DNA of 64,000 nucleotides from Papaver somniferum (taxonomy: Eukaryota; Streptophyta; Magnoliopsida; Ranunculales; Papaveraceae): NCBI RefSeq assembly GCF_003573695.1, contig NC_039359.1, positions 94,423,275-94,487,274 on the forward strand. The letters run 5' to 3'. The position numbers and the translations under genes are program-made. The notes below the pieces were generated by a model. It worked only from the letters and a program-made list of their open reading frames with translations. It was not told the origin of the DNA and searched no databases. Below are positions 22,001 through 33,533 of this stretch, piece after piece (position 1 is the first letter of the stretch; the number at the start of each line of letters is the position of its first letter).

Positions 22001-25000
22001 ATTTAAGGAGTTAAACAATGTATGACTTAAGACTTCGGAGTTCTGAGATAATCTTTCATTCATTATAGTCTTGAATGAATGACGGGTCTATCCTATGGAT
22101 TTATCACACGTGAAACTGAATGTAGCGGTATGGTGGAGCATAATTATTCAGAAATAAGATTAGTCCATCAAATGTTTACTAGGGTGGTGAAACTTATTGC
22201 CGAGATTGAATGAGCTGCAGTTTATAATGACATACATCAATTATGTGATGGACATTTAATAACTGAATACTAACACCTAGATGATATCCAGATATACCAA
22301 CCATAGAGACAAACATCGTTTCTGAAGTTTGATAGTAATCCAAAAGATAATCAGGTAAAAATTGTAGACATCAATTTGTGTCCCAAACACTCATAGCCTA
22401 ATCGATTTAATCAGAGCAAGTAAAAAAGAAAATTGCATAATTAAGTGAAACATGTCACATCTGCGACATTCAAAAGTGGTAAAAGAATACCTTAAAACAA
22501 AATTGGTGTCAGTTCCTAATAATGATTAGTACAGTCAGCAACATGACTGCGTGATCCGCGGATATAATTATAAATATCTCAAGAATGATTAGATCTAGGC
22601 TTCACTAGGTATATGAGTGTTGCATGCCAATACAGCAATCACAATGTTATAACATAAATTTTTGCAATAAGAAATCGACCAAGAACATTAAATTCAATCT
22701 ACAGCAAATATTCAAGAAGTTTACACTAAAGGTTAGAAGCTTGTATGAACCCTTACTGCTATGTTCGACGTCACCTGCTTCTTCCACTGGAAGTCCAGAA
22801 TTTTTTATTCCACAGCCTCTGGTTTTTAGAGACATGCTAATTGGCAAAAGACCTAAGCTTACGGAGAATGATAGATTGAAAGCAAGAGGATGGTCCTCCT
22901 CCAACAGCAACTCCTGCATGATGTGCAACAATATTCTGTAAAAGTACATCATGCTAAACTAACGAGTTGAAGCCTCATAACTAATGACACAATATGGAAA
23001 CATAGGAGCATTCCCTGATCTGTTCTGAAATCCTAATCAAGGGATATAATGTATTGTCATCCTGATCAACCAATTATAGATAAGACACAAACTCTCTCAG
23101 ATTCTTTGCGAAAAGTTTAAACTCCTCCGATGTTCCTTTTGAACACGTTAACATGGCATGCGAAGTTACAAATCCAGTTGTCAATAACTCAAATGGACCA
23201 CTAAGAGCTGGGAATGAAGAAACAAAATTTAACCTGATCAATGTAGCTAGAAAGTAAGAGAGACGAAGGAGAGAATTCCCTCTTCCCTTCCTCGGGATTA
23301 AAGAACTGACCAACTGCCATGGATGCTGCTGGTGGAGGCCTACCTGACACACTCTGATGACAAAATGGTTATGAACAATTAGTTCTTATGATTTCATTAC
23401 AACCTATAAATGCTGAATTATTATCGCCATAAAATACCAATAATATTCTTACTAAACAGTACGGAAAAATACCGGACGAGGTGCAACTGAGATAGTCAGG
23501 AACCGGAAACCTTCCATGTCTTCAGGTCCCAGGCGGAATACTGATGATGGAGGTGCTTGTTCAGTTTGGCTACCTGGTTCTATCTGCGAAGCCAACAGGA
23601 TAAGTCCACAGAACTACAAGTCTGCAACATTCATAATTAAGCTCGGTGCTAGTATAAATTTATACTAGATGCCTTTCTTCGGGAGACATTTACGTAACAA
23701 AAATGTAAGCAAGGCTTTGCTCAATAACCATCTAGGTATTTTCATGGTTATAACTATTAAATAAAGAAAAGGAAAAAGAGAAAAGAGAAAAGGAGAGTTA
23801 TCCATGTCTTCGTACCTGCCTTGGTGCTGGTCCAGCTGGAATCTGCTCCATCTTCGAAGTAACCTCAATAATTTTTTGATTTGAAGGTACTTCTAAAGAC
23901 ATTTTGCCTTTTACAGGCCAAAGATGAAGTCTAACCCCAGAACATGGAACAAGGTTTGTGACAAATATAAAGTGGCTCTTTCCGTTTGATCCCTAAGCAT
24001 GAAACTCAAACTGTCAATATAATGTTCTTTTACAAAATACAACAGCAAGCACTACACTGAAAAAGTATCAAAATTGGATAATACGAAAGTTGTTAACTCC
24101 CTAATCTAGTACGAGTTTCGACGCGGAAGCTCTTTGATGCCCAACCATGGCACAGTATTTCCACATTTACTAATATCAGGACACCATCCAGATGATAATG
24201 TACAATCCATAAATACACACATATTAAACAAACTTGATCAAGCTCACCAGATTCTTGATGTCCAACCACCGCCGCCTCCCATCCATTGCTAGAACAGCAA
24301 AAGTAGTTGACTGAATGTAAAGGTCCTTTTCAAGGCTATCATCATTCCAATGGACTGATTTGGGGCAAGGGGAGAGAGTCTCTTCCCTAGATCCTGCAAA
24401 CACGGTGAAGAGGCTTTAGATAAAAAGCTTATAAGACATCATAATAGAATGACCGTATAAATTCTAAAGCATCAATAATAATTTATTAAAACTCTTCTCT
24501 ACCACAGCAAAGACCTTCATGACCACATTCTTCAAAGTTGGACAAACACATTGTACATTTCATTTTAGAAATTAATCATGCATGTTGCTGAAGATCATAA
24601 AGAACAGTTGTGTCAAAATTTAATAACTTTCTGTAGGCAGAATCATCTTATATGATCCGCCGACATAGCATGTCTCAAATCATCACCTAACGTCATGTAG
24701 ATATATGTGTGGTGAGACACCCTTGAGATAGCTATATGCTTGATTTTTCTACAATAAAATAGCATATGTTGACTTCCCGCAATAAGATTTTATTTTCTTG
24801 TGGCTTGCAGCCGCTTATGCTTGATAGAAGGATGGTCAAGGTGGCAGGATCCCAGGTAATATTTTAAATGGAATCTTAGAATTGCAAAAGACAGGCTACT
24901 GTACAAGAGAATCTTGGTGATTGAGCAACAATAAAGAGCAGCTAGAAAATCAAAACGGTGGGCTTCCTCCTGAGACATTACGAGCAAACCAACTAAACAT

Positions 25001-28000
25001 AGCTTCCGCATTATTAAACTAGGTAAATCATAAATCCTTACATGACCATCCTAGCCAGCATAATTGTATAAGTAAATGTTTGGACAATACCAGCAGCAAT
25101 TTTTTTATCCAAAATAGGAACTTCAGTAGAAATCTTGGAAGGTTGCAGCTGCCTCATCCAGTTAAAACTTTGTGGTATCCCACTACGAAACATTTTGGAG
25201 AACACCGTAAGTCTTTTTGGTACACTGGAAAATGGTTGACCAGTTTCTGTATCAATCATAGTAAGAAGAGTGTGTGACACCTGAAATGAGAAGTGAAGTC
25301 CATCAGTGCCCGTAAGAAAAGCTGTGTTTTCAAGAATAAACTTCACTCACTTGTACAACAACTTGGTTGCACCATAGAATAGCCTGGTGTTCCATGGAAA
25401 CCCACACGTTCCTCATTCCCATGGTACCTATCGTAAAACCGTGAGTTGAGGGCACGATTCCATCAAGGGATTCCAACTTTGGCCGAACCTGCAACATGAG
25501 AAAGACAATTATAAGAAAATGCAAATAACAGTGCACAGCTTCTCAAAAGTAATACCAAAAACAGATTGATGTTATAAAGGAAATTAAGACCAAAACCTCT
25601 TAAAATTGTTTCATTGCTCTTGTCAAGATTGCATAAAGCATATTTTCGCTAAAAGAAATAATTCAGCTGAAATAATGCTTTGCATATTCTCAAGAATGAA
25701 CTGTGTTAATTTTTTTTTCCTATAGCAAATGCATGATCATCTACAACCAAGAGTTGCTGGGTTTTATCCATAGTTGGCATAATAAGGTAAGTGAAAGTCA
25801 GGCAACATTCATGATCAGATATACAGAGCTGTGGCCCTATTGCAAAGACAGGTAACTTTTGTTATTGGTACAGACGCAGCCTACTGCACCTCTACAAACA
25901 TATGATTATACAGAAGTCTTATTATGAATGTCTAATATAACCTTGCTGAGTATTCTTCAGGAATGTCTTATACAGAAGTCTTATTAACGAACAAAAGCAC
26001 ACATTATTATATCTGTATATTATAGAATGCAGTGTTACCCTGATTCTGCTTCCCACGATCTTTGTAAAATTACAGGTTGAAGTGGTTGGACAAACTTTAT
26101 GTATAAGTTTCACTTTACAGTAAAAGGAAGCGCCAAAGGTGGCAATGGAAAATAACCTGATAATCATGAATACCGCCTGAAATGGAGACAACGACAACAT
26201 CAGAGAGCGTAGACTTCGACAACAAGCGGCCCGCATGGGTAGCTTGGACCTCATATCCTTCCCTCCATTCTTTATTTATGTAAGAATAATAGTGACCCAA
26301 AGATGGTTGTAGTGCTGCAGGAGGCGACCTGAAAGAAAAAAACTCTATCTCATTAAGCACTAAGATGGTCAAGCCGAAGTATTAGTTCGTAAAACCACGA
26401 TGACGTTGTTCATTATCAATAAAGCTTACTGATGTGGGCTTGAAAGTGTAAGAACAGTTTGTACTGTTCCGTTCCTTAAATGTGGATGCACAACTGCAGC
26501 TCTGGCTACAAAACCACCCATGGAATGACCAACCAATATTACACTTCGTGGTAAGCTTCCAGTGGTTTCAGCACCTTCGTTAGACCGAGCTTCACGGGAC
26601 TCTTTATATTGATCTAATATCTGCAAACAATATATAAAAATGAAAATAACTTGAAATCTCAAGAGCACACAAAAGAATGAAGATTAAGGAGGCAGTTTGC
26701 AAGTAGGACTAGAAAAATGCTGATTTAACAAAGAAACTCAAGAATGTAAAAACTTCAATACTACTGGTAAATCGGTAGAGCATAAAAGCCCAATATTAAC
26801 AGTTTTGCACCCATGGTTCTCTCCGTGATAGACCAGGAATGCAGATCCCCAATCACGTAATTTACTTAAAAAACCCGAAAAATGAATGGAACTAATCTTG
26901 TGTACAGTGACTATTATTGTAATTTATCACGACATTTCACATTACTTTTACCATCAGTTCAAGTATCCTAAACGTATCCAAAAACCAAGGTGGTCAGGTT
27001 TTCTATAGCCTGAAACATAACAATGTCCTACAATTTTGAAAAATTAAGAGTCTCCCCTCACAAACCATTTTAACCAGCCTCCATCAAATCCAAACAGATG
27101 CATACAGACAAAGAAAACATAATGCTCGGTCAATAAACACGCACATACAAACTCAGACAATCCAACATACTAGTAATAGAAGATTTCTCTGGATGCAGAA
27201 GTAGATAAACAACTGATAACAGGGCAATAACTATGTGTGGGGATGAAACAGTATACTAATAGTTCTTCGGGAGAAAACTAGGTAAATTCAAACAATGCTT
27301 GACACAAATAGTGAAAAAAGGTACCCTATGGATAGCATATACAACGTATTCTGTATGTTCTTCAAGAATTCGACCATCCATAGCAGAATGCTCTCCTTCA
27401 AGATCAACAGCAAACCAATCCAGCATTGAACTATATTGGTTGGGTAACGTAAAACCATAGATATCCCTATTTTCACTTTCTTCAGAAGCTAATGATGCTT
27501 CGTAATAATATGTGCGCTCAAGCGGACCCCCTTGATATGCCCTATCAGATTCTGCTGCCACAGAACGGACCTGGAACAAAAAGAAAGGTAAGAAAATACA
27601 TATAAGGATACCAGCAAGCCCCAATTGATAGGTGGGATGAAAAGACCATAATGCGACGAGCATAGTGGAGAAGAAATCAGGCATTAACTTGACATATCCA
27701 AATTAATAGGTGGTACGAAAAATACCAATATCAAAAGTTGGGATACATCATACTAGCAGGTGCTTATCTTCAGTTCTAAAAGGAAAGATTGTCAGGAAGT
27801 TAAAGTAGGATGAAAAGAGGTGTGCCAGATTACCTCAGTTTTTTAACGAGTTCTAGTATTTGAGATATTAAATACATGCCCTCTAAGTGGTTTAAATAAC
27901 CAAAGTCGCAGCTGAAGTTTTGTTTCTTTGCCAACCTCTCTTCTTACTTATCGGGAGAGGCTTGCAACCAGTCACTTGCTAGAAATTTAGCACTTATTAA

Positions 28001-28993
28001 TCTCTATGCCACAAACTAAGATAAGGATAATGTCATTATAATTGTGACGTTGGTGTCAGTTGCTATGTGTTGCAGGCCAAATAGAAATCCACAAGCTCAT
28101 ATGCCTCCATTTGTGATATTTTTATAACCTCAAATCGTATTCATGTATATAGATTTAATTGTATGCTTATTTTAAAGTAATCCTAAGCTGGTGGAATCCA
28201 TTGATGTACCTTTAGGATAAGATTTAATTGTATGCTTATTTTAAAGTAATCCTAAGCTGGTGGAATCCATTGATGTACCTTTAGGATAGATAACACTCTA
28301 TAATGCAGTATTTCCTTCTAGACCCTATCCATCATTAGACATGAATTATGTTTTTATATGATTTTCTATATGATAATACTGATGAATCTCATAGATGAGC
28401 TGATATTCGTTGAGATCACTTGCAGGCCAAATCCGGCATTCATTTTTCTTGAACAAATCCAGTTTCAACAAAGAATTTCTAAGCAGGACACAATAAAATC
28501 AGAACGCGACATATTCATTGACCTATTCTCAACCCTAAAATTGTTGGATAAATTCCCAATTCAGCTTAAGTAGTGATAACTAACTTGACATTTTATATAA
28601 GAATGTGTGAACTGTAAAGTAACGAAGAACTACTAACAATTAACAAAGCAACAAAATGAATTCAAGAAACACAATTATGAAACATATGGAAAAGCAACTT
28701 GCCTGTTTATAGCTACCACCATTGCCCGGAATAAAAAGCACAGGTACCCCACTAAGTTTCTTGATATGCTCACTAAAATCAATCTTTTTCCATCCTTCAT
28801 GATACAAGAACAATCCATACTTTACAGAAGAAACATTTGCAGGTGTAGGTATGGGAATGTATGTTGGATACATATATGTCATGATACAACCATTTGGAAC
28901 ATTTTTAAACAAATTAAATAAAGCAGCCAGACCAATCCACACTGATACTATTACTACAATTGCTACTCTACATCTCACACTGAATCCTCCCAT
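19050..28993 (-). CDS. PGAP1: GPI inositol-deacylase PGAP1
   Basis: PGAP1 removes the inositol acyl chain of GPI anchors in the ER, needed for ER exit of GPI-anchored proteins. Eighteen exons join in frame to 3339 bases (1112 residues): 28703-28993, 27325-27570, 26430-26620, 26157-26328, 25351-25488, 25091-25280, 24248-24393, 23816-23992, 23473-23583, 23234-23353, 22757-22913, 21781-21944, 21552-21638, 21058-21386, 20867-20945, 20522-20661, 19696-19963, 19050-19382. All introns are GT-AG except intron 1, which is GC-AG (CAG|GCAAGT). An N-terminal membrane helix (residues ~10-29) is followed by a lipase fold with VPVLFIPGNGGSYKQ and nucleophile elbow GHSMGG (Ser212). SISGGIHDYQV (Asp298) and MEHQAILWCNQ (His334) are the likely other triad members. 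Several C-terminal membrane helices run from about residue 731. Length fits plant orthologues. It is the longest intact gene here. Confidence 0.97.
28151..28288. repeat. Perfect 69-bp tandem duplication in PGAP1 intron 1
   Basis: The 69 bases from 28151 (AGATTTAATTGTATGC...) recur directly at 28220-28288 with no difference that I can see. The duplication lies in the middle of intron 1 (27571-28702), away from splice sites, and its identity implies a recent event. Confidence 0.9.
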
Positions 28994-29918
28994 TTTTTTT
29001 TGTTACAAATACTTCACAAAATTAACAAACATAGTACATATGATTCAGTTAAAACCTAAAATCTAATACTTCCATTTTGTTACTGAACAACCACCACCTT
29101 GGAACTACACTTCAAATCTGACATCAAAAACAAGGTTATGATAACTAGATTTCTTAGTTAAGGAGATCTTTCCTTCCTACGATTATCAATCTTACAATCC
29201 GAATCGTTTAAGGAAGAAACTACTAAGTTTACAGTGAAAACCTAGAAAAATGTAAGAAGAAAGGAAGATACAAAGATATACTCTCGTTAATAATAATATC
29301 CTTAATCTTTTACTTACATCAAGAACCTCTTTCCTAGTACAGATCAAGGGATAATTTGATATTTACCCCTTAAAAGAAATTATTTAGACTGCGGCCCTTC
29401 TTTGAAAAACAAAACTAATATAAACCCCTAAATGAGATAGTAGATTTGTATGTTTTTCTTTTTTTTTTTAACCTTCGCCACCTGGAACTTAAAATGAATG
29501 CTGGAAAGATAAAGTAAAATGAACTTAAAATGAATGCTGGGAAAGATAAAGTAAAATGATATGGAATTAGAATAGTAGCCTCCATTTATAGGATTCTTCG
29601 TAAATATCCTTATCCTGGGTACTTCCTCTCGGAAAAAAAGATACTATCACTTTATTTAGAAACAAAAATAATATAAGATAGTAGTGAATTAGAAAAGTAT
29701 CCTTCATTTATAGAATTTTTCAGAAATATCCTTATCTTAGTACTTCTTTCGAAAAAAAGAGCTTATCACTTCATTCAGAAACATAAGTAGTATTATCGAA
29801 GTTTTAGAATCCAGTCTAGTTCACATGTAGTTAACTTAAATTAACCTCTGAAGTAGGTATGGCTACGTTTTCACATACTCAACAATGTATTAGAGATTTA
29901 CATAAAATGACAATGTAT
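28994..29918. other. PGAP1 upstream region with short tandem repeats
   Basis: This is the promoter side of PGAP1. It contains a 36/37-base direct duplication at 29485-29520 and 29521-29557 (GAACTTAAAATGAATGCTGG...). It also holds a diverged repeat of about 120 bases with units starting near 29562 and 29685 (GAATTAGAA...TCCATTTATAG...AAATATCCTTATC). No coding sequence is seen. The Copia insertion begins directly after it. Confidence 0.7.
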
Positions 29919-30142
29919 TAGAGACTTACAGAAAATGATTTATTATTAGAAAATCAACCTGACCATCACAGAAAGATCAGAGGTCTTTATACAGGAGACA
30001 TGATCAGAGATATCGGAAGAGACGGCTCATTACAACATTACAATATAACCGACTGAAAGATAAAACTGTAACTAACAGTTATAGTTAACGGAATATTACA
30101 GAAACTGTAAACAGAAACTAACTGTCGTTTGTAATGTTATTA
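29919..30142 (-). repeat. 3' LTR of the Copia element
   Basis: 224 bases, matching 36939-37162 base for base in length. It is preceded (on the minus strand) by a G-rich polypurine tract, GCGGGGGGC, at 30143-30151. Immediately outside, 29891-29918 repeats the first LTR-end sequence (TAGAGATTTACA...ATGTAT), a small duplication at the insertion edge. Confidence 0.88.
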
Positions 30143-31650
30143 GCCCCCCGCAAGTTGAGCTGGACAGTCGAATGAACACTCACCTTGTTTCGTAGAAAAA
30201 CAAATCTAGCTGCAGAGAGACCTTTTGTGAAAATATTTACAACTTGGAAACTGTTGAAGATATAATATAGCTTGATAGTCTTGGAATTCACCGATTCTTT
30301 GATGAAATGGACGTCAACAACAACATGTTTCATATGACTATGGTTGACAGGATTAGTTTCCAGAGAAATATAACTAATATTATCCCCACCAATTGTAGGA
30401 GTGAAAGGAAGAAAAGTGTGAAGATCTTGAAGTAGTTGACAAACCCAGACCACTTCAGCAGTTGTTTGTGCTAATGACCTGTACTCTGCTTCAGTGGAGT
30501 TTCTGAAAACAATGGCTTTCTTTTCAGAGCTCCATGTAGTGGGATTTTTCCCAAAGAAAATGCAAAATCCACTTGTGATGCGCCTGTCATCTAGGTTACC
30601 TGCCCAATCAGCATCTGAAAATACATTTAAAGCAACAAGACCCTTCTGCAGAACAATCCCATAGTTAAGAGTAAATCTTAAGTATCTGAGTATTCTTTTG
30701 GCAGTAGTAAGATGAGTGTCAGTTGGTGCAGACATATGTTGACACACTTGATTGACAGAATAAGCTATCTCAGGTCTTGTCCAAGTGATATATTGGAGCG
30801 CACCAACTAGAGACATATATTCACTATGATCAGCGAGAAGAGTGCCATCGTGTTTACTCATTTTGACATCAGCAATGACATGTGTAGAACAAGGTTTGGG
30901 CACTAAGCATGTTGGTTATGTGAAGAAGATCAAGGATGTACTTGGTTTGTGAAAGGAACGTATCAGTGTGATTTATCTTCACCTCCAGACCAAGAAAATA
31001 ATGTACATCTCTCATGTCCTTAATAGGAAAGTGTTGTTTGATGTCAGAGATCACAGAATTGCAGAAAGGCTCAGAAGTACCAGACAAGAGAATATCATCA
31101 ACATACACCAAAAGTACTGTAATTTGTGTACCAGCTTTATGAACAAATAAAGAAGTATCTGCATGAGAAATTTAAAAACCAATGGAGAGAACAACCTCAA
31201 CAAGCTTATCATACCAATCCCTTAGAGCTTGTTTCAACCTACAAATTGATTTATGTAACTTGCATATATAGTCAGGGTGATCTGGATCCATAAATCCAGG
31301 TAGTTGAACCATATAAACCTCTTTTTTAAAATCTCTATGAAGAAATGCATTACTTACATCAAGTTGCTTAACCCTCCAATCAAACTGGACAACAAGAGAA
31401 AGAACAAGTCTGATGGTTGTAGGCTTAGAAATAACAGGATTAAAAGTATCTAAATAGTCCATACCCTCCTTTTGATAAAAGCCTTTAGCAACAAGTCTGG
31501 CTTTATACTTGTCTAAAGTTCCATCTGCATTTTGTTTAACTTTGAAAACCCATTTACAACCAACTGGGTTTTGAGAATGACAAAGACTTTGGACCAAGTA
31601 CCAGCAAGAATATAAGCAATATATCCTGCATGAAATTCCACCTTCCACTT
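30143..31650 (-). pseudogene. Copia reverse transcriptase and RNase H (broken)
   Basis: RT starts at [37 protein letters not shown] (31570-31440). It continues [26 protein letters not shown] (the catalytic D is present), breaks near 31172, and resumes with LLVYVDDILLSG (31085-31111), the YVDD active site. RNase H follows from 30903 (EYMSLVGALQYITWTRPEIAYSVNQVCQHM ... DADWAGNLDDRRITSGFCIFF ... STEAEYRSLAQTTAEVVW) and ends at 30118. At least two frame changes (31172, about 30880) separate the pieces. Confidence 0.85.
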
Positions 31651-32257
31651 GGGATGTTTGTTAGCTTGAGTAAAACAAGTAGGAGGAGTAGCAGAATTGA
31701 CATGAGCAACATAAGCAGAAATAAGAGGATATCTTATAGAAAGTTGAGCTTTTGGTTTGTAAATTCCATTCTTTTCCCTAGTGATCATATGATGCATGGA
31801 AGTAATGGTATCAATAATGTGAGTGTCTGAAGTAGAAGGAGATGTATAGGTACCAACAATAAGTGTGTCAGATGTATCACCATGATCAGAATGAACCGAG
31901 ATGATAGTAGGGGTATTTTGGTCAGAACGTTGCAATATAGTTGAAGTACAAGTAATTGTTTCAGGAAGAAGTAATTCAGTCTGAGTGGAAGAGACATTCT
32001 CATATGAAGGTAATTGAGTGTGAGCGTGAATTACAGGAGGATTGAGAAAAGATTGATTAAGAGTGGCTGAAGTAGATTGAGAAACAAATAGTTTGTGGGC
32101 CATAGCTAGAAACAAAGTCTCACTGAAGGAGACATGTCTAGAAATATAAACTCTGTCAGGAATCTATAGCCCTTGTGAGAGGATGAGTAACCAATAAAAA
32201 GACAGATTTTGCTTCTTGGTTCAAGTTTATTTGAAGTGTATGGTCTAACCAAGAAAA

Positions 32258-33533
32258 TCATGCACATCCAAAAACTCTAAGAAAAGTGTAATCTAGTTTA
32301 GAGTGAAATAACATATCAAAAGGAGAAATAAAAGAAAGTGAAGCAGTTGGTAACCTGTTGATCATAATATTTGCAGTTTGAAATGATTTTACCCAGAATG
32401 AGTGAGAAAAATTAGATTGGAAAAGTAATGTTCTACCAAGATCCACAAAGTGTCTATGTTTTGACTCAACTACTTCATTCTGCTCTGGAGTGTGTGGAGA
32501 GTTAAACTGATGAGATATGCCAGAAGCATCTAAAAGTGAGTCTAGTTCAGGATGAATGAATTCACCACCACCATCTGACCTAATGCATTTTGAGAGTGCA
32601 ATTAAAGAAGTTTTCAATCATAAGCTTAAAAGAATTGAAAATGAGTATATATGACTTTTTATTCATGGGATAAATCGAACAATATTTGGTAAAATCATCA
32701 ATGATGTTGTAGTAATAGTTGTATCCACTAATTGAAGTAATAGGACCAGGTCCCCATATGTCCATGTGTAATAGTTGCAATAGAATACTAGAATGGGAAA
32801 TAAAGACAGAAAATGGTAGTTTATGAGATCTACCAAGACTAAATTCAATACAAAAAAAAAATGTAGACAAAGGAATGCCTGATGAGTGACATATCCTTTG
32901 TAAAGATTGAAAAGAGGGATGATCAAGCCTCTGGTGAAGCTGAGTGGATGTGATGGTGGTGCAGGACAAGACTTGAGGAGCTGGAGTTGAAGTAAATTAA
33001 ATATGATAAAGTTCATATCTAGATGGCCCTTGGAAAGTTGTCCTCCCTGACTTGAGCTCCTTCACATTGAAATCATCAGATTTAAAAGTGGTACTAAAGT
33101 TACTGTCACTTGTAAATTTATACACCGAGACTAAGTTCTGAGCAGAATGTGGGACATGTGATATGTTTGGTAAAGAAACCTTATTACCATGTAAGTATCC
33201 AGAAGTATTAGCAATACCAGAAATAAGCATACATTGACCATTTGTTGTGTTAATTTTCTTTCCACCAGAATAAGAACCAATGTTATCCAGATCTGAAGTA
33301 ATTGAAGCAATATGGTGAGTTGCACCAGAGTCAACAAACCATGCATCTTCTCCACCAATGTTAGCTGCAGCAAGCATAGCCCTTATGTTTTGTGGTGGTC
33401 TTCTGCCTTGAAAAGAAAAATCCATCCTATTGTAGCATTCATCAGTAGTATGACCACCTTTATGACATATTTGACATACATGTTTCTTATAATTGAAGGA
33501 TTGTCGTGAAAACGCAGGGGATACTAAATACAC
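32258..33533 (-). pseudogene. Copia zinc knuckle, protease and integrase (broken)
   Basis: The 32997-33533 frame carries a CCHC zinc knuckle (CQICHKGGHTTDEC) and the protease site AWFVDSGATHHIA. The integrase zinc region (LHQRLDHPSFQSLQRI, 32900s) and core (LLHMDIWGPGPITSISGYNYYYNIIDDFTKY) follow at 32580-32969. The second core aspartate and glutamate segment (CIRSDGGGEFIHPELDSLLDASGISHQFNSPHTPEQNEVVESKHRH) lies in another frame at 32258-32617. The domain order is normal for Copia; stops and frame changes make it non-functional. A diverged region (31650-32250) links integrase to RT. Confidence 0.85.

Noticed and set aside
22863..22935. Alternative PGAP1 exon from 22935 (reading NIVAHHAGVAVGG)
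   Set aside because: It would need a 46-base intron and gives an unfamiliar sequence; the acceptor at 22914 gives ELLLEEDHPLAFNLSFSVSLG in frame with both neighbours.
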